A stretch of DNA of 64,000 nucleotides from NCBI RefSeq assembly GCF_000719705.1, contig NZ_JOHO01000011.1, positions 1-64,000 of the forward strand. The letters run 5' to 3'. Numbering within the stretch: the first letter of the stretch is position 1; the number at the start of each line of letters is the position of its first letter. This document shows positions 1-6,090 of this stretch, in pieces. The notes below the pieces were generated by a model that did not search any database, was not told where the DNA came from, and saw only the letters and a program-made list of their open reading frames with translations. Both the position numbers and the translations under genes were made by a program. The DNA is from Streptomyces sp. NRRL S-350. GTDB taxonomy: Bacteria > Actinomycetota > Actinomycetes > Streptomycetales > Streptomycetaceae.

Positions 1-60
1 GGGGAGGGGGGGGAGGGCCCCCCGAAGTGTCAGGAACCGACCCGGAGCCCCACCGCCCAC

Positions 61-89
61 GCTGGAAGTCGGCCCCGCCGACTTCCAGC
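61..89. terminator. Hairpin at left edge
   Basis: A perfect 12-bp stem (GCTGGAAGTCGG with CCGACTTCCAGC) closes a 5-nt CCCCG loop. It probably ends a gene that lies left of the window. No T-run follows, so it is only terminator-like. Confidence 0.45.
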
Positions 90-116
90 GCACCGCACCA
101 CCACCGAGGACACACC

Positions 117-147
117 GAAGGCCGGCGCCCCAAGGGCGCCGGCCTTC
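117..147. terminator. Second hairpin at left edge
   Basis: A perfect 13-bp stem (GAAGGCCGGCGCC with GGCGCCGGCCTTC) closes a 5-nt loop and is followed on the + strand by a pyrimidine-rich TTCTCGGCTTGCTC stretch. It could stop transcription entering from the left and also serve as the 3' end of the efflux gene on the - strand. Between it and the efflux gene lie short GACCGGCC and GACTGACC direct repeats. Confidence 0.55.
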
Positions 148-231
148 TCGGCTTGCTCATCGACCGGCCATCCGACCGGCCGGTCAGCCGACTGACCAGC
201 CGACTGACTGACTGCTTGACCAGTCCAGAGG

Positions 232-1800
232 TCAGGCCGCGATCAGCGGCTCGCCGGTGTTCTCCCCCGCGCCGTCGCCCTCCGGGCCCGCGCCGTCGCC
301 ATCCGGGCCGGCACCTGCCTCGGTCTTCCGGTCCCGCATCACCAGCGCGGCCAGCAGCGCCGCCGCCAGCACACCGATCGCACTGACCGTGAAGGTCGTC
401 GTCATCGCCCCGGTGAACGCCTCCCGGGCGGTCCGGACAAGCCCGCTGTCCCCGCCGGCGATCGCCAGCGCCCCGGCGATGGAGTGCTTCGCCTGCTCCG
501 GCGTCCCGGCCGGCATCCCGTCGGCGAAGCCGCTCGACAGCAGCGAGCCCAGGATCGCGATGCCGAGCGCGGTGCCCGCCTGCTGGATGGTGTCGTTGAG
601 CGCCGAGCCGACGCCCGCCTGCTCCGGCGGGATCGTCCCCATCAGCGCGCCCACCGCGGCCGGCATCGCCAGGCCCGCCCCGAGGCCGAGCAGGCCGAGC
701 GCGGTCGCCGGGACGGTGAAGCCGGTGTCGGCCGAGACGGTGGTCAGCAGCGCGAACGAGGAGGCCATGACGATCATCCCCGCGAGGATCAGCAGTCGGT
801 TGCCGATCTTCGCCGCGAGCTTGGCGCCGGCCCCGTTGCCGATCAGCGCCGCGACGGCCAGCGGCAGGAACGCCACGCCCGCCTTGACCGGCGAGTACCC
901 GAGCACGAACTGCAGGTACTGGGTGAGCACCAGCAGGAGTCCGCCGTTGCCGATCTGCACGAGGGTGAGCGACAGCGAGCCCCCGCTGAAGTTGCGGGCC
1001 TTGAAGAGCACCAGCGGCACCATCGGCGCGGCGGTGACGTTCTCCCACACCACGAATCCGACGAGGGCGACCACCGCGACGGCCAGGGTGACCAGGGAGC
1101 GCCCGGAGAACGCGCCGTGCTGCGGGATCTCGATGATCCACCAGATCAGGGCGGTCATGCCGACGGCCGACAGCACCGCGCCGAGCGGGTCGGGCTTCTG
1201 CCACGGCCCCTTGGACTCCGGCATCAGCAGCAGGCCCGCCAGGATCGCCAGCGCCACCACCGGGACGTTGATGAAGAAGATCGAGTGCCACGAGAAGTGG
1301 TCGATCAGCACGCCCCCGAGCACCGGGCTGCCGACCAGGCCCAGCATCGCCACCGAACCCCAGGCGGCCATCGCCTTGTTGCGCTCCTCCCCGTCGAAGA
1401 CGGTGATGAGGATCGACAGCGTCGAGGGCATGATGAGCGCTCCGCCGACGCCCATCGCGATCCGGGCCGCGATCACCTGGCCGGGGTCGGCGCAGAAGGT
1501 CGCCGCGAGTGACGCCACCCCGAAGAGCAGCAGTCCGATGATCATGATCTTCCGCCGGCCGAAGCGGTCGCCGAGGCTGCCGGAGGTCAGCAACAGGCCG
1601 GCGAAGACCAGGACGTAGGAGTCGAGGATCCACTGGGTGTCCTGGGCGCTCGCGCCGAGGTCGGCGGTCATCGAGGGCACCGCGACGGTCAGGGCCATGC
1701 TGTCGACCACCAGGACGAGCGAGCTCAGGCAGAGCACGATCAGGATCCACCACCGGTGCGGGTTGCGTTCTCCGGCCCCGGCCACGTTGTCGGCTGACAT
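232..1800 (-). CDS. DHA2-family MFS drug efflux transporter
   Basis: This 522-residue protein has the pattern of the DHA2 (EmrB/QacA) proton-coupled drug exporters with 14 membrane helices. The first helix starts near residue 20 (WWILIVLCLSSLVLVVDSMA), followed by the family-typical TADLGASAQDTQWILDSY and GDRFGRRK between helices 2 and 3. The C-terminus is a short Gly/Asp/Glu-rich tail. The ATG at 1800 is preferred over an upstream in-frame start because a GGGAGGGG ribosome site lies just upstream and the upstream residues do not resemble the family. It is divergent from a TetR gene and shares its operator-rich promoter region, so it is almost certainly repressed by that regulator and induced by a ligand, probably an exported substrate. 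The substrate cannot be told from sequence. Confidence 0.93.
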   Translation of the reverse strand: MSADNVAGAGERNPHRWWILIVLCLSSLVLVVDSMALTVAVPSMTADLGASAQDTQWILDSYVLVFAGLLLTSGSLGDRFGRRKIMIIGLLLFGVASLAATFCADPGQVIAARIAMGVGGALIMPSTLSILITVFDGEERNKAMAAWGSVAMLGLVGSPVLGGVLIDHFSWHSIFFINVPVVALAILAGLLLMPESKGPWQKPDPLGAVLSAVGMTALIWWIIEIPQHGAFSGRSLVTLAVAVVALVGFVVWENVTAAPMVPLVLFKARNFSGGSLSLTLVQIGNGGLLLVLTQYLQFVLGYSPVKAGVAFLPLAVAALIGNGAGAKLAAKIGNRLLILAGMIVMASSFALLTTVSADTGFTVPATALGLLGLGAGLAMPAAVGALMGTIPPEQAGVGSALNDTIQQAGTALGIAILGSLLSSGFADGMPAGTPEQAKHSIAGALAIAGGDSGLVRTAREAFTGAMTTTFTVSAIGVLAAALLAALVMRDRKTEAGAGPDGDGAGPEGDGAGENTGEPLIAA

Positions 1801-1818
1801 CAGCCACCCCTCCCCATC

Positions 1819-1933
1819 TGCGCACACCGTTCCGCGATGCGCACTGCGTTCCGTCGTTGAGAACACTGTACGCACATCGGAACAGTGTGCGCAACAGCAG
1901 GCTCCTGTACGCTCGATGCGAACGGTGTACGCA
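1819..1933. promoter_or_regulatory. Array of five TetR operator-like 14-bp sites
   Basis: The divergent gap holds five copies of GAACRSTGTRCGCA or close variants. Two are on the - strand (1819-1832, 1838-1851) and three on the + strand (1861-1874, 1880-1893, 1920-1933). Within each of the first two pairs the copies start exactly 19 bp apart. The array covers most of the promoter space of both genes, as expected for joint repression by the adjacent TetR protein. Calling these operators is inference. Confidence 0.7.
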
Positions 1934-1955
1934 ACCTGTAGGAGGAGGAGCCGCC

Positions 1956-2678
1956 ATGGCCGCCCGACCGAACCCGATCCCGTCCGTCTGGGCCCGCCGA
2001 CAGCCGGAGCCCGACCAACCCGCCCTGAGCCGGGCCGCGATCGTGCGCGAGGCGATCGCCGTGCTGGACGCCGACGGCATCGAGGCGCTGAGCATGCGCA
2101 AGCTCGCCACCCGCCTCAACGCGGGCGCCACCTCCCTCTACCGGCACGTGGCGACCAAGGACGAGCTGATGGAGCTCGCGGTGGACGAGGTCTTCGGCGA
2201 GATGGCCCTGCCACCCGCCGACAGCCCCGACTGGCGCGCCGCCGCCACCGAGGCCGCCGAGGCCTTCCGTACGACGGCCCTGCGCCACCCCTGGCTGTCC
2301 TCCGTCCTGGGCCAGGCCGGTCTGGCCTACCTCGGCCCCAACCTGGCGTCCTACGGCGAGCGGCTGACCGCCTTCTTCACGGCCGTCGGCTTCCCCGAGC
2401 CGGGCCGTGCGATCGACACGCTCATCTCCTACGTCGTCGGGATGAGCACCACCGAGGCGGCCTGGCTCACCACCGTCGCCCGCGCCGGGGAGAGCGAGGC
2501 CGACTTCATCGCCCGCCTGATGCCCGCCGCCCAGCAGGCCACCGCCGGGTACGCCCACCTCACCGACGCCTACCCGGCCGCTGCCGCGCTCGCCGACCCC
2601 GCCGAGCTCCGGAACGCCAAGTTCTCGTACGGCCTGGAGGTCGTCCTGGACGGCCTCGCCCTGCGTCTGCCCCGCTGA
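1956..2678 (+). CDS. TetR-family regulator of the adjacent efflux pump
   Basis: This 240-residue protein has an N-terminal helix-turn-helix (about residues 25-75: ALSRAAIVREAI, then LSMRKLATRLNAGATSLYRHV) and a C-terminal ligand domain resembling the tetracycline-repressor type (PF02909-like). The ATG at 1956 is chosen because a strong GGAGGAGGAG site lies 5 nt upstream. A longer reading from 1857 would run through two operator-like repeats and has no ribosome site. It probably represses itself and the divergent DHA2 pump, releasing DNA when it binds the pump's substrate. The inducing ligand is unknown. Confidence 0.92.
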   Translation: MAARPNPIPSVWARRQPEPDQPALSRAAIVREAIAVLDADGIEALSMRKLATRLNAGATSLYRHVATKDELMELAVDEVFGEMALPPADSPDWRAAATEAAEAFRTTALRHPWLSSVLGQAGLAYLGPNLASYGERLTAFFTAVGFPEPGRAIDTLISYVVGMSTTEAAWLTTVARAGESEADFIARLMPAAQQATAGYAHLTDAYPAAAALADPAELRNAKFSYGLEVVLDGLALRLPR

Positions 2679-2690
2679 CCGCTGCCCGCC

Positions 2691-2735
2691 GGGCCGGGCC
2701 GGGCCGGGCCGGGCCGGGCCGGGCCGGGCCGGGCC
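2691..2735. repeat. (GGGCC)9 tandem repeat
   Basis: Nine perfect copies of the pentamer GGGCC follow directly after the TetR stop codon. Such a tract is prone to slippage, so its length may differ between strains. It may also fold into strong GC structure and affect the 3' end of the tetR transcript. Confidence 0.9.
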
Positions 2736-2893
2736 GCCGATCCCACCGGACCAAGCCGCCCAACTCCCCGCAAAGGGACCGCACTCCCCGCCCCCGCCCG
2801 CAGAATTCCGCCGGGGTCGGGGCGGGGAGCGGGCACAATGGCGTAGTGATGGTCGGCCGTCCGGTGTCGGGGGGCCAGGGATTGGAGGCCCGG

Positions 2894-4264
2894 GTGAGCG
2901 ATCTTCCGCGCAAGGCAGTGACCCGCACGGCACGGCTCGCCGCGCTGCCGCTGGGGATAGCCGGCCGCGCCACGCTCGGCCTGGGCCGGCGGATCGGCGG
3001 CCGGTCCGCCGAGGTGGTCACCGCCGAGCTCCAACAGGCCACCGCCGACCAGCTCTTCAAGGTCCTCGGCGAACTCAAGGGCGGGGCGATGAAGTTCGGG
3101 CAGGTGCTGTCCGTCTTCGAGGCCGCGCTGCCCGAGGAGGTCGCCGGCCCGTACCGGGCGGCGCTCACCAAGCTGCAGGACGCCGCTCCGCCGATGCCCG
3201 CCGCCAAGGTGCACACCGCGCTCGCCCAGCGCCTCGGGGATGACTGGCGCGAGCTGTTCCGGGAGTTCGACGACCGCCCCGCAGCCGCGGCCTCCATCGG
3301 CCAGGTGCACCGGGCGGTCTGGCACGACGGCCGCCGGGTCGCGGTCAAGGTGCAGTACCCGGGAGCGGGGGACGCGCTGCTCGCGGACCTGTCCCAGCTG
3401 AGCCGGGTGGCCTGGCTGCTCGGTCCGCTGATCCCCGGCCTGGACATCAAGCCGCTGATCACCGAGCTGCGCGAGCGCGTCGCGGAGGAGCTCGACTACG
3501 AACTGGAGGCGCAGGCGCAGCGCCGGCACGCCGAGGAGTTCGCGGGCGACCCGGACATCGCGGTGCCGGGCGTGGTGGCGCAGGCCGACCAGGTGCTGGT
3601 CACCGAGTGGATGGACGGCACCCCGCTGGCCGAGGTGATCACGGGCGGCACCCAGGAGGAGCGCGACCGCGCCGGGCAGTTGCTGGCCCGGTTCCTGTTC
3701 GCCGGCCCGTCCCGGACCGGTCTGCTGCACGCGGACCCGCACCCCGGCAACTTCCGGCTGTTGAAGGACGACGGCCCGGTGTCCGGCTGGCGTCTGGGCG
3801 TGCTGGACTTCGGTACGGTGGACCGGCTGCCGGGCGGGCTGCCCGCGCCGATCGGGGCGTCGCTGCGGATGGCGCTGGCCGGGGACGCGGCGGGGGTGCT
3901 GCGGATGCTGCGCGAGGAGGGCTTTGTGAAGCCCTCGGTGCGGCTGGATCCGGACGCGGTGCTGGACTACCTGCTTCCGATCATCGAGCCGGCGGCGGTG
4001 GACACGTTCCACTTCACCCGGGCCTGGATGCGCGCCCAGGCGGCCCGGATCGCGGACCCGCGATCCCCCGCCTACAACCTGGGCAAGCAGCTGAACCTGC
4101 CGCCCGCGTATCTGCTGATCCACCGGGTAACGCTGAGCACCATCGGCGTGCTGTGCCAGCTGGGCGCCAAGGCGCCGTTCCGCGCGGAGATGCTGGAGTG
4201 GCTGCCGGAGTTCGCCGACCGGCCGACCGGGCCGAAGCGGCCGGCCGAGCCCGGCAAGAGCTGA
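2894..4264 (+). CDS. ABC1/UbiB-family atypical kinase
   Basis: This 456-residue protein belongs to the ABC1 (ADCK/UbiB) atypical kinase family. Hallmarks are the KxGQ motif (GGAMKFGQVLSVFEAALPEE, near residue 65), the ATP-binding lysine in VAVKVQYPG, the catalytic LLHADPHPGNF and the metal-binding LGVLDFGTVDRL. The GTG at 2894 is used because a GGAGG lies 5 nt upstream and the protein then begins SDLPRKAVTRTARLAALPLG, the family-typical N-terminus; an ATG at 2849 is also in frame. Actinobacteria make menaquinone, not ubiquinone, so the substrate is unclear; a lipid-metabolism role is inferred from the family. It is convergent with the wblC region, matching from memory the Rv3197/Rv3197A pair of M. 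tuberculosis. Confidence 0.9.
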   Translation: MSDLPRKAVTRTARLAALPLGIAGRATLGLGRRIGGRSAEVVTAELQQATADQLFKVLGELKGGAMKFGQVLSVFEAALPEEVAGPYRAALTKLQDAAPPMPAAKVHTALAQRLGDDWRELFREFDDRPAAAASIGQVHRAVWHDGRRVAVKVQYPGAGDALLADLSQLSRVAWLLGPLIPGLDIKPLITELRERVAEELDYELEAQAQRRHAEEFAGDPDIAVPGVVAQADQVLVTEWMDGTPLAEVITGGTQEERDRAGQLLARFLFAGPSRTGLLHADPHPGNFRLLKDDGPVSGWRLGVLDFGTVDRLPGGLPAPIGASLRMALAGDAAGVLRMLREEGFVKPSVRLDPDAVLDYLLPIIEPAAVDTFHFTRAWMRAQAARIADPRSPAYNLGKQLNLPPAYLLIHRVTLSTIGVLCQLGAKAPFRAEMLEWLPEFADRPTGPKRPAEPGKS

Positions 4265-4348
4265 CGGCCCCCGCGCCGAACCGCACGGGATCGCCCGGGG
4301 CGGCACCGCGCCGGCAGCCACCGCGCTTCCACCGCACTTCCATCGACG

Positions 4349-4388
4349 GCCGCAGGCCGCTCCCCACCAACGGGGAGCGGCCTGCGGC
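4349..4388. terminator. Bidirectional terminator hairpin
   Basis: A perfect 17-bp inverted repeat (GCCGCAGGCCGCTCCCC with its complement) surrounds a 6-nt ACCAAC loop. It lies between the convergent ABC1 gene and the gene after wblC, so it can serve both. No U-run is present, which is common for streptomycete terminators. Confidence 0.8.
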
Positions 4389-4418
4389 GCGACGGGGGTC
4401 AAGCAGAGGGGCGGGACG

Positions 4419-4817
4419 CTACATCAGCGCCACGGCGAGCGCCTTGCGGGCCCGCATCGAGGCCCGCTCGGCCCGCTGCTTGAGCTTGCGGGCCCGGACG
4501 ACCCGGCTGACGAGGCGTTGGTTCTCGGCCTCGTGGAGCCTGTCTTGCATATGGGCCCGGGCCAGGGATTCGTGGAGGAGTTGCATTTCGAGGATCCTGT
4601 TCTGGGTCTGACGTTCGGTGGCCTGCTCGGCGCGGGCGGTGGGATCGATGGCGGCGGGGGTCATGTCGTGGTCCTGCTCGTGGTGCGTGCTCGGAAATGG
4701 GTTACGGGCTGCGGCGTCGGCCTTGGCGGCGGCGATCCGCACGGATCGGCGGAGGGCGTTGTCCAGCGGGGGCTGCTCTCCCCTGCGGACGGCCCTGGCC
4801 TCGACGGCGGGGTTCAC
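4419..4817 (-). CDS. Small charged protein translationally coupled to wblC
   Basis: I do not recognise a named family. The 132-residue frame starts with GTG at 4817, overlapping the wblC stop codon in a 4-nt GTGA junction, with GAGG upstream inside wblC, so its translation is probably coupled to wblC. The C-terminal 81 residues (from an internal ATG at 4664, which has its own AGGA) are strongly helical and charged (ATERQTQNRILEMQLLHESL, then an Arg/Lys-rich segment), suggesting a coiled coil. It could be a partner or modulator of WblC, or simply share its antibiotic-induced transcript. If translation starts at 4664 the product is 81 residues. Confidence 0.65.
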   Translation of the reverse strand: MNPAVEARAVRRGEQPPLDNALRRSVRIAAAKADAAARNPFPSTHHEQDHDMTPAAIDPTARAEQATERQTQNRILEMQLLHESLARAHMQDRLHEAENQRLVSRVVRARKLKQRAERASMRARKALAVALM

Positions 4818-5182
4818 GCCATGACCTCGGTCTTGCGCGGGCGGCCACGCGGCCGCTTGCGGGCCACGACGACTCCCTGGACGAACAGCTCGCCGCCCCA
4901 GACGCCCCACGGCTCGCGTCGCTCCAGCGCGCCGGTGAGGCAGGCGTCCTTGACCGGGCAGGTGCCACAGAGGGACTTCGCGTACTCGACGTCGGCGGGC
5001 GTCTCGGCGAAGAAGACCTCGGGGTCGAAGGCGCGGCACGGGATGGGGAGACCGAGCGCTTCGGCCTGCTCGATGGAGCTGATCTGCATGGAAGGAACCT
5101 CCGGGGGGTCGGCCTGGTCGGCCTTGGTGATCTGGCTTGTCGGCGGTACGGACGGGGTGGGCGGTGTGATGACCGTGGACAC
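4814..5182 (-). CDS. wblC: WhiB7-type transcription factor WblC
   Basis: WblC/WhiB7 activates intrinsic antibiotic-resistance genes after ribosome-targeting drugs. The 122-residue protein has the four Fe-S cysteines at about 49, 72, 75 and 81 (LGLPIPCRAFDPEVFF, then LCGTCPVKDAC), the EPWGVWGGE turn that contacts the principal sigma factor, and the WhiB7-specific C-terminal AT-hook (KRPRGRPRK, about 109-117). The start is a GTG with GAGGAAG upstream. The gene lies behind a long leader with its own terminator (5280-5325) and a promoter carrying an AT-rich element (5951-5989), the arrangement known for whiB7 genes. The next gene overlaps its stop codon. Position and motifs together make the assignment secure. 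Confidence 0.96.
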   Translation of the reverse strand: MSTVITPPTPSVPPTSQITKADQADPPEVPSMQISSIEQAEALGLPIPCRAFDPEVFFAETPADVEYAKSLCGTCPVKDACLTGALERREPWGVWGGELFVQGVVVARKRPRGRPRKTEVMA

Positions 5183-5279
5183 TGTGGCGTCTTCCTCGTC
5201 TTCTCAGTGGTTCCGGCCCAGGTGACTGGTGGTGCTGGGCCGGAGGCCCCGGGGGGCCTGGGTGGTCTTGCGTACCGGA

Positions 5280-5325
5280 CAAAACAGAAGGGCCGCGGAT
5301 CCCGGTGTGACGGGTTCCGCGGCCC
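5280..5325 (-). terminator. wblC leader attenuator
   Basis: Read on the - strand, GGGCCGCGGAACCCG pairs with CGGGATCCGCGGCCC (one A-A mismatch, 6-nt loop), followed by the T-rich TTCTGTTTTG. This intrinsic terminator lies 97 nt before the wblC start and 24 nt after the stop of the leader reading frame. Transcription from the upstream promoter must read through it to reach wblC, so it is a likely attenuator. Confidence 0.82.
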
Positions 5326-5349
5326 TGGAGGTGCCGACCTGAGGCTGGC

Positions 5350-5808
5350 TCAGGTTCGTTCTCTCCAGGGTTCAGGCCCGCGGAAGGCCCGCATCCGGAC
5401 GGCCTCGGCGCCGGTGAGGGCGGCCGTGGCCTGGTTGATCAGCTGCTCGTTCTGCTTCTGGGTGTTTCCGGCACCGATGACCTGCGCATAGCCGCCATGC
5501 ATGGCGGCGGCTACGGCCGCCTTCGGTGCCTGGGTCGGTCGCTCATCGCGCAGGGAGCGCGACGTGCCGAACGACGCCCAGCCACGGGACAGACCGGTCT
5601 CGACGGAGATGCCTTCGACGCTCCTGCTGCCCTTGAGGCACAGATCAGTGTGTCCGGGACCACTGACAGCGGGGACGACGGAGACACCGGTGGTGTCGAG
5701 ACCCAGACCGGTTCCACCGAGCTCGGCGAGCGCCCGCAGGCGGGCGGCACGCAGGGAGGCAGCGACAACGGTCTGGCCAGTCATTTTGGTGATCATGATG
5801 TTTCCCAC
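5350..5808 (-). CDS. Leader reading frame upstream of wblC
   Basis: A 152-codon frame starts with GTG at 5808 behind a strong GAGAGGAGG site (an ATG at 5796 is also possible) and stops 24 nt before the attenuator stem. Third codon positions are GC-rich but less extreme than in neighbouring genes, and I recognise no protein family (start MGNIMITKMTGQTVVAASLR). Known whiB7 leaders carry upstream reading frames whose translation controls read-through into whiB7; this frame sits where such a sensor should be, though it is long. Near its 3' end an 8-nt TTCCGCGG (plus-strand 5378-5385) is complementary to the 5' arm of the attenuator. It could instead be an independent small protein. Confidence 0.5.
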   Translation of the reverse strand: MGNIMITKMTGQTVVAASLRAARLRALAELGGTGLGLDTTGVSVVPAVSGPGHTDLCLKGSRSVEGISVETGLSRGWASFGTSRSLRDERPTQAPKAAVAAAMHGGYAQVIGAGNTQKQNEQLINQATAALTGAEAVRMRAFRGPEPWRERT

Positions 5809-5835
5809 TGTCTTCGCCTCCTCTCGGCGTCTCGC

Positions 5836-5857
5836 GGAGCCGGGTTTCCCCGGCTCC
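5836..5857 (-). other. Stable hairpin in wblC leader
   Basis: A perfect 9-bp stem (GGAGCCGGG with CCCGGCTCC) closes a GAAA tetraloop on the - strand. It lies between the leader promoter and the ribosome site of the leader reading frame, about 20 nt before that site. GNRA loops give very stable RNA hairpins. Confidence 0.6.
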
Positions 5858-5950
5858 GAATGTTCGGATGTCTGTCTCGGTGAAGCTGTGGGTGCAGAGA
5901 ACCGGCACAGGTGTGACCCCGTGCGACCGCGTCCCCTTGACCGCCCCGGC

Positions 5951-5989
5951 AGGCTATTGCGCTCCCGGTATGCCGCGCAAACTATTTTT
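5951..5989 (-). promoter_or_regulatory. wblC promoter with AT-rich WhiB7 target element
   Basis: On the - strand the order is AAAAATAGT (5981-5989), TTGCGC as -35 (5975-5980), an 18-bp spacer, and TAGCCT as -10 (5951-5956). An AT-rich patch touching the -35 hexamer is the known binding site of the WhiB7 AT-hook, so this looks like the autoregulated wblC promoter. The predicted start near 5944 gives a leader of about 760 nt. Confidence 0.75.
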
Positions 5990-6090
5990 CGCGGCGAGTT
6001 CCGCGGCGTGTTCCCCCGCGAGTTCCGCGGCGGCCCCGCGGCCGGCGGCGAAGTACCCCGAGCAGTCCCCTGGACCGCGCCCGTGCCGGC

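Noticed and set aside
5645..5908. 87-codon frame in the wblC leader
   Set aside because: It overlaps the better-supported leader frame, has no ribosome site and is Arg/Cys-rich in the way typical of shifted frames.
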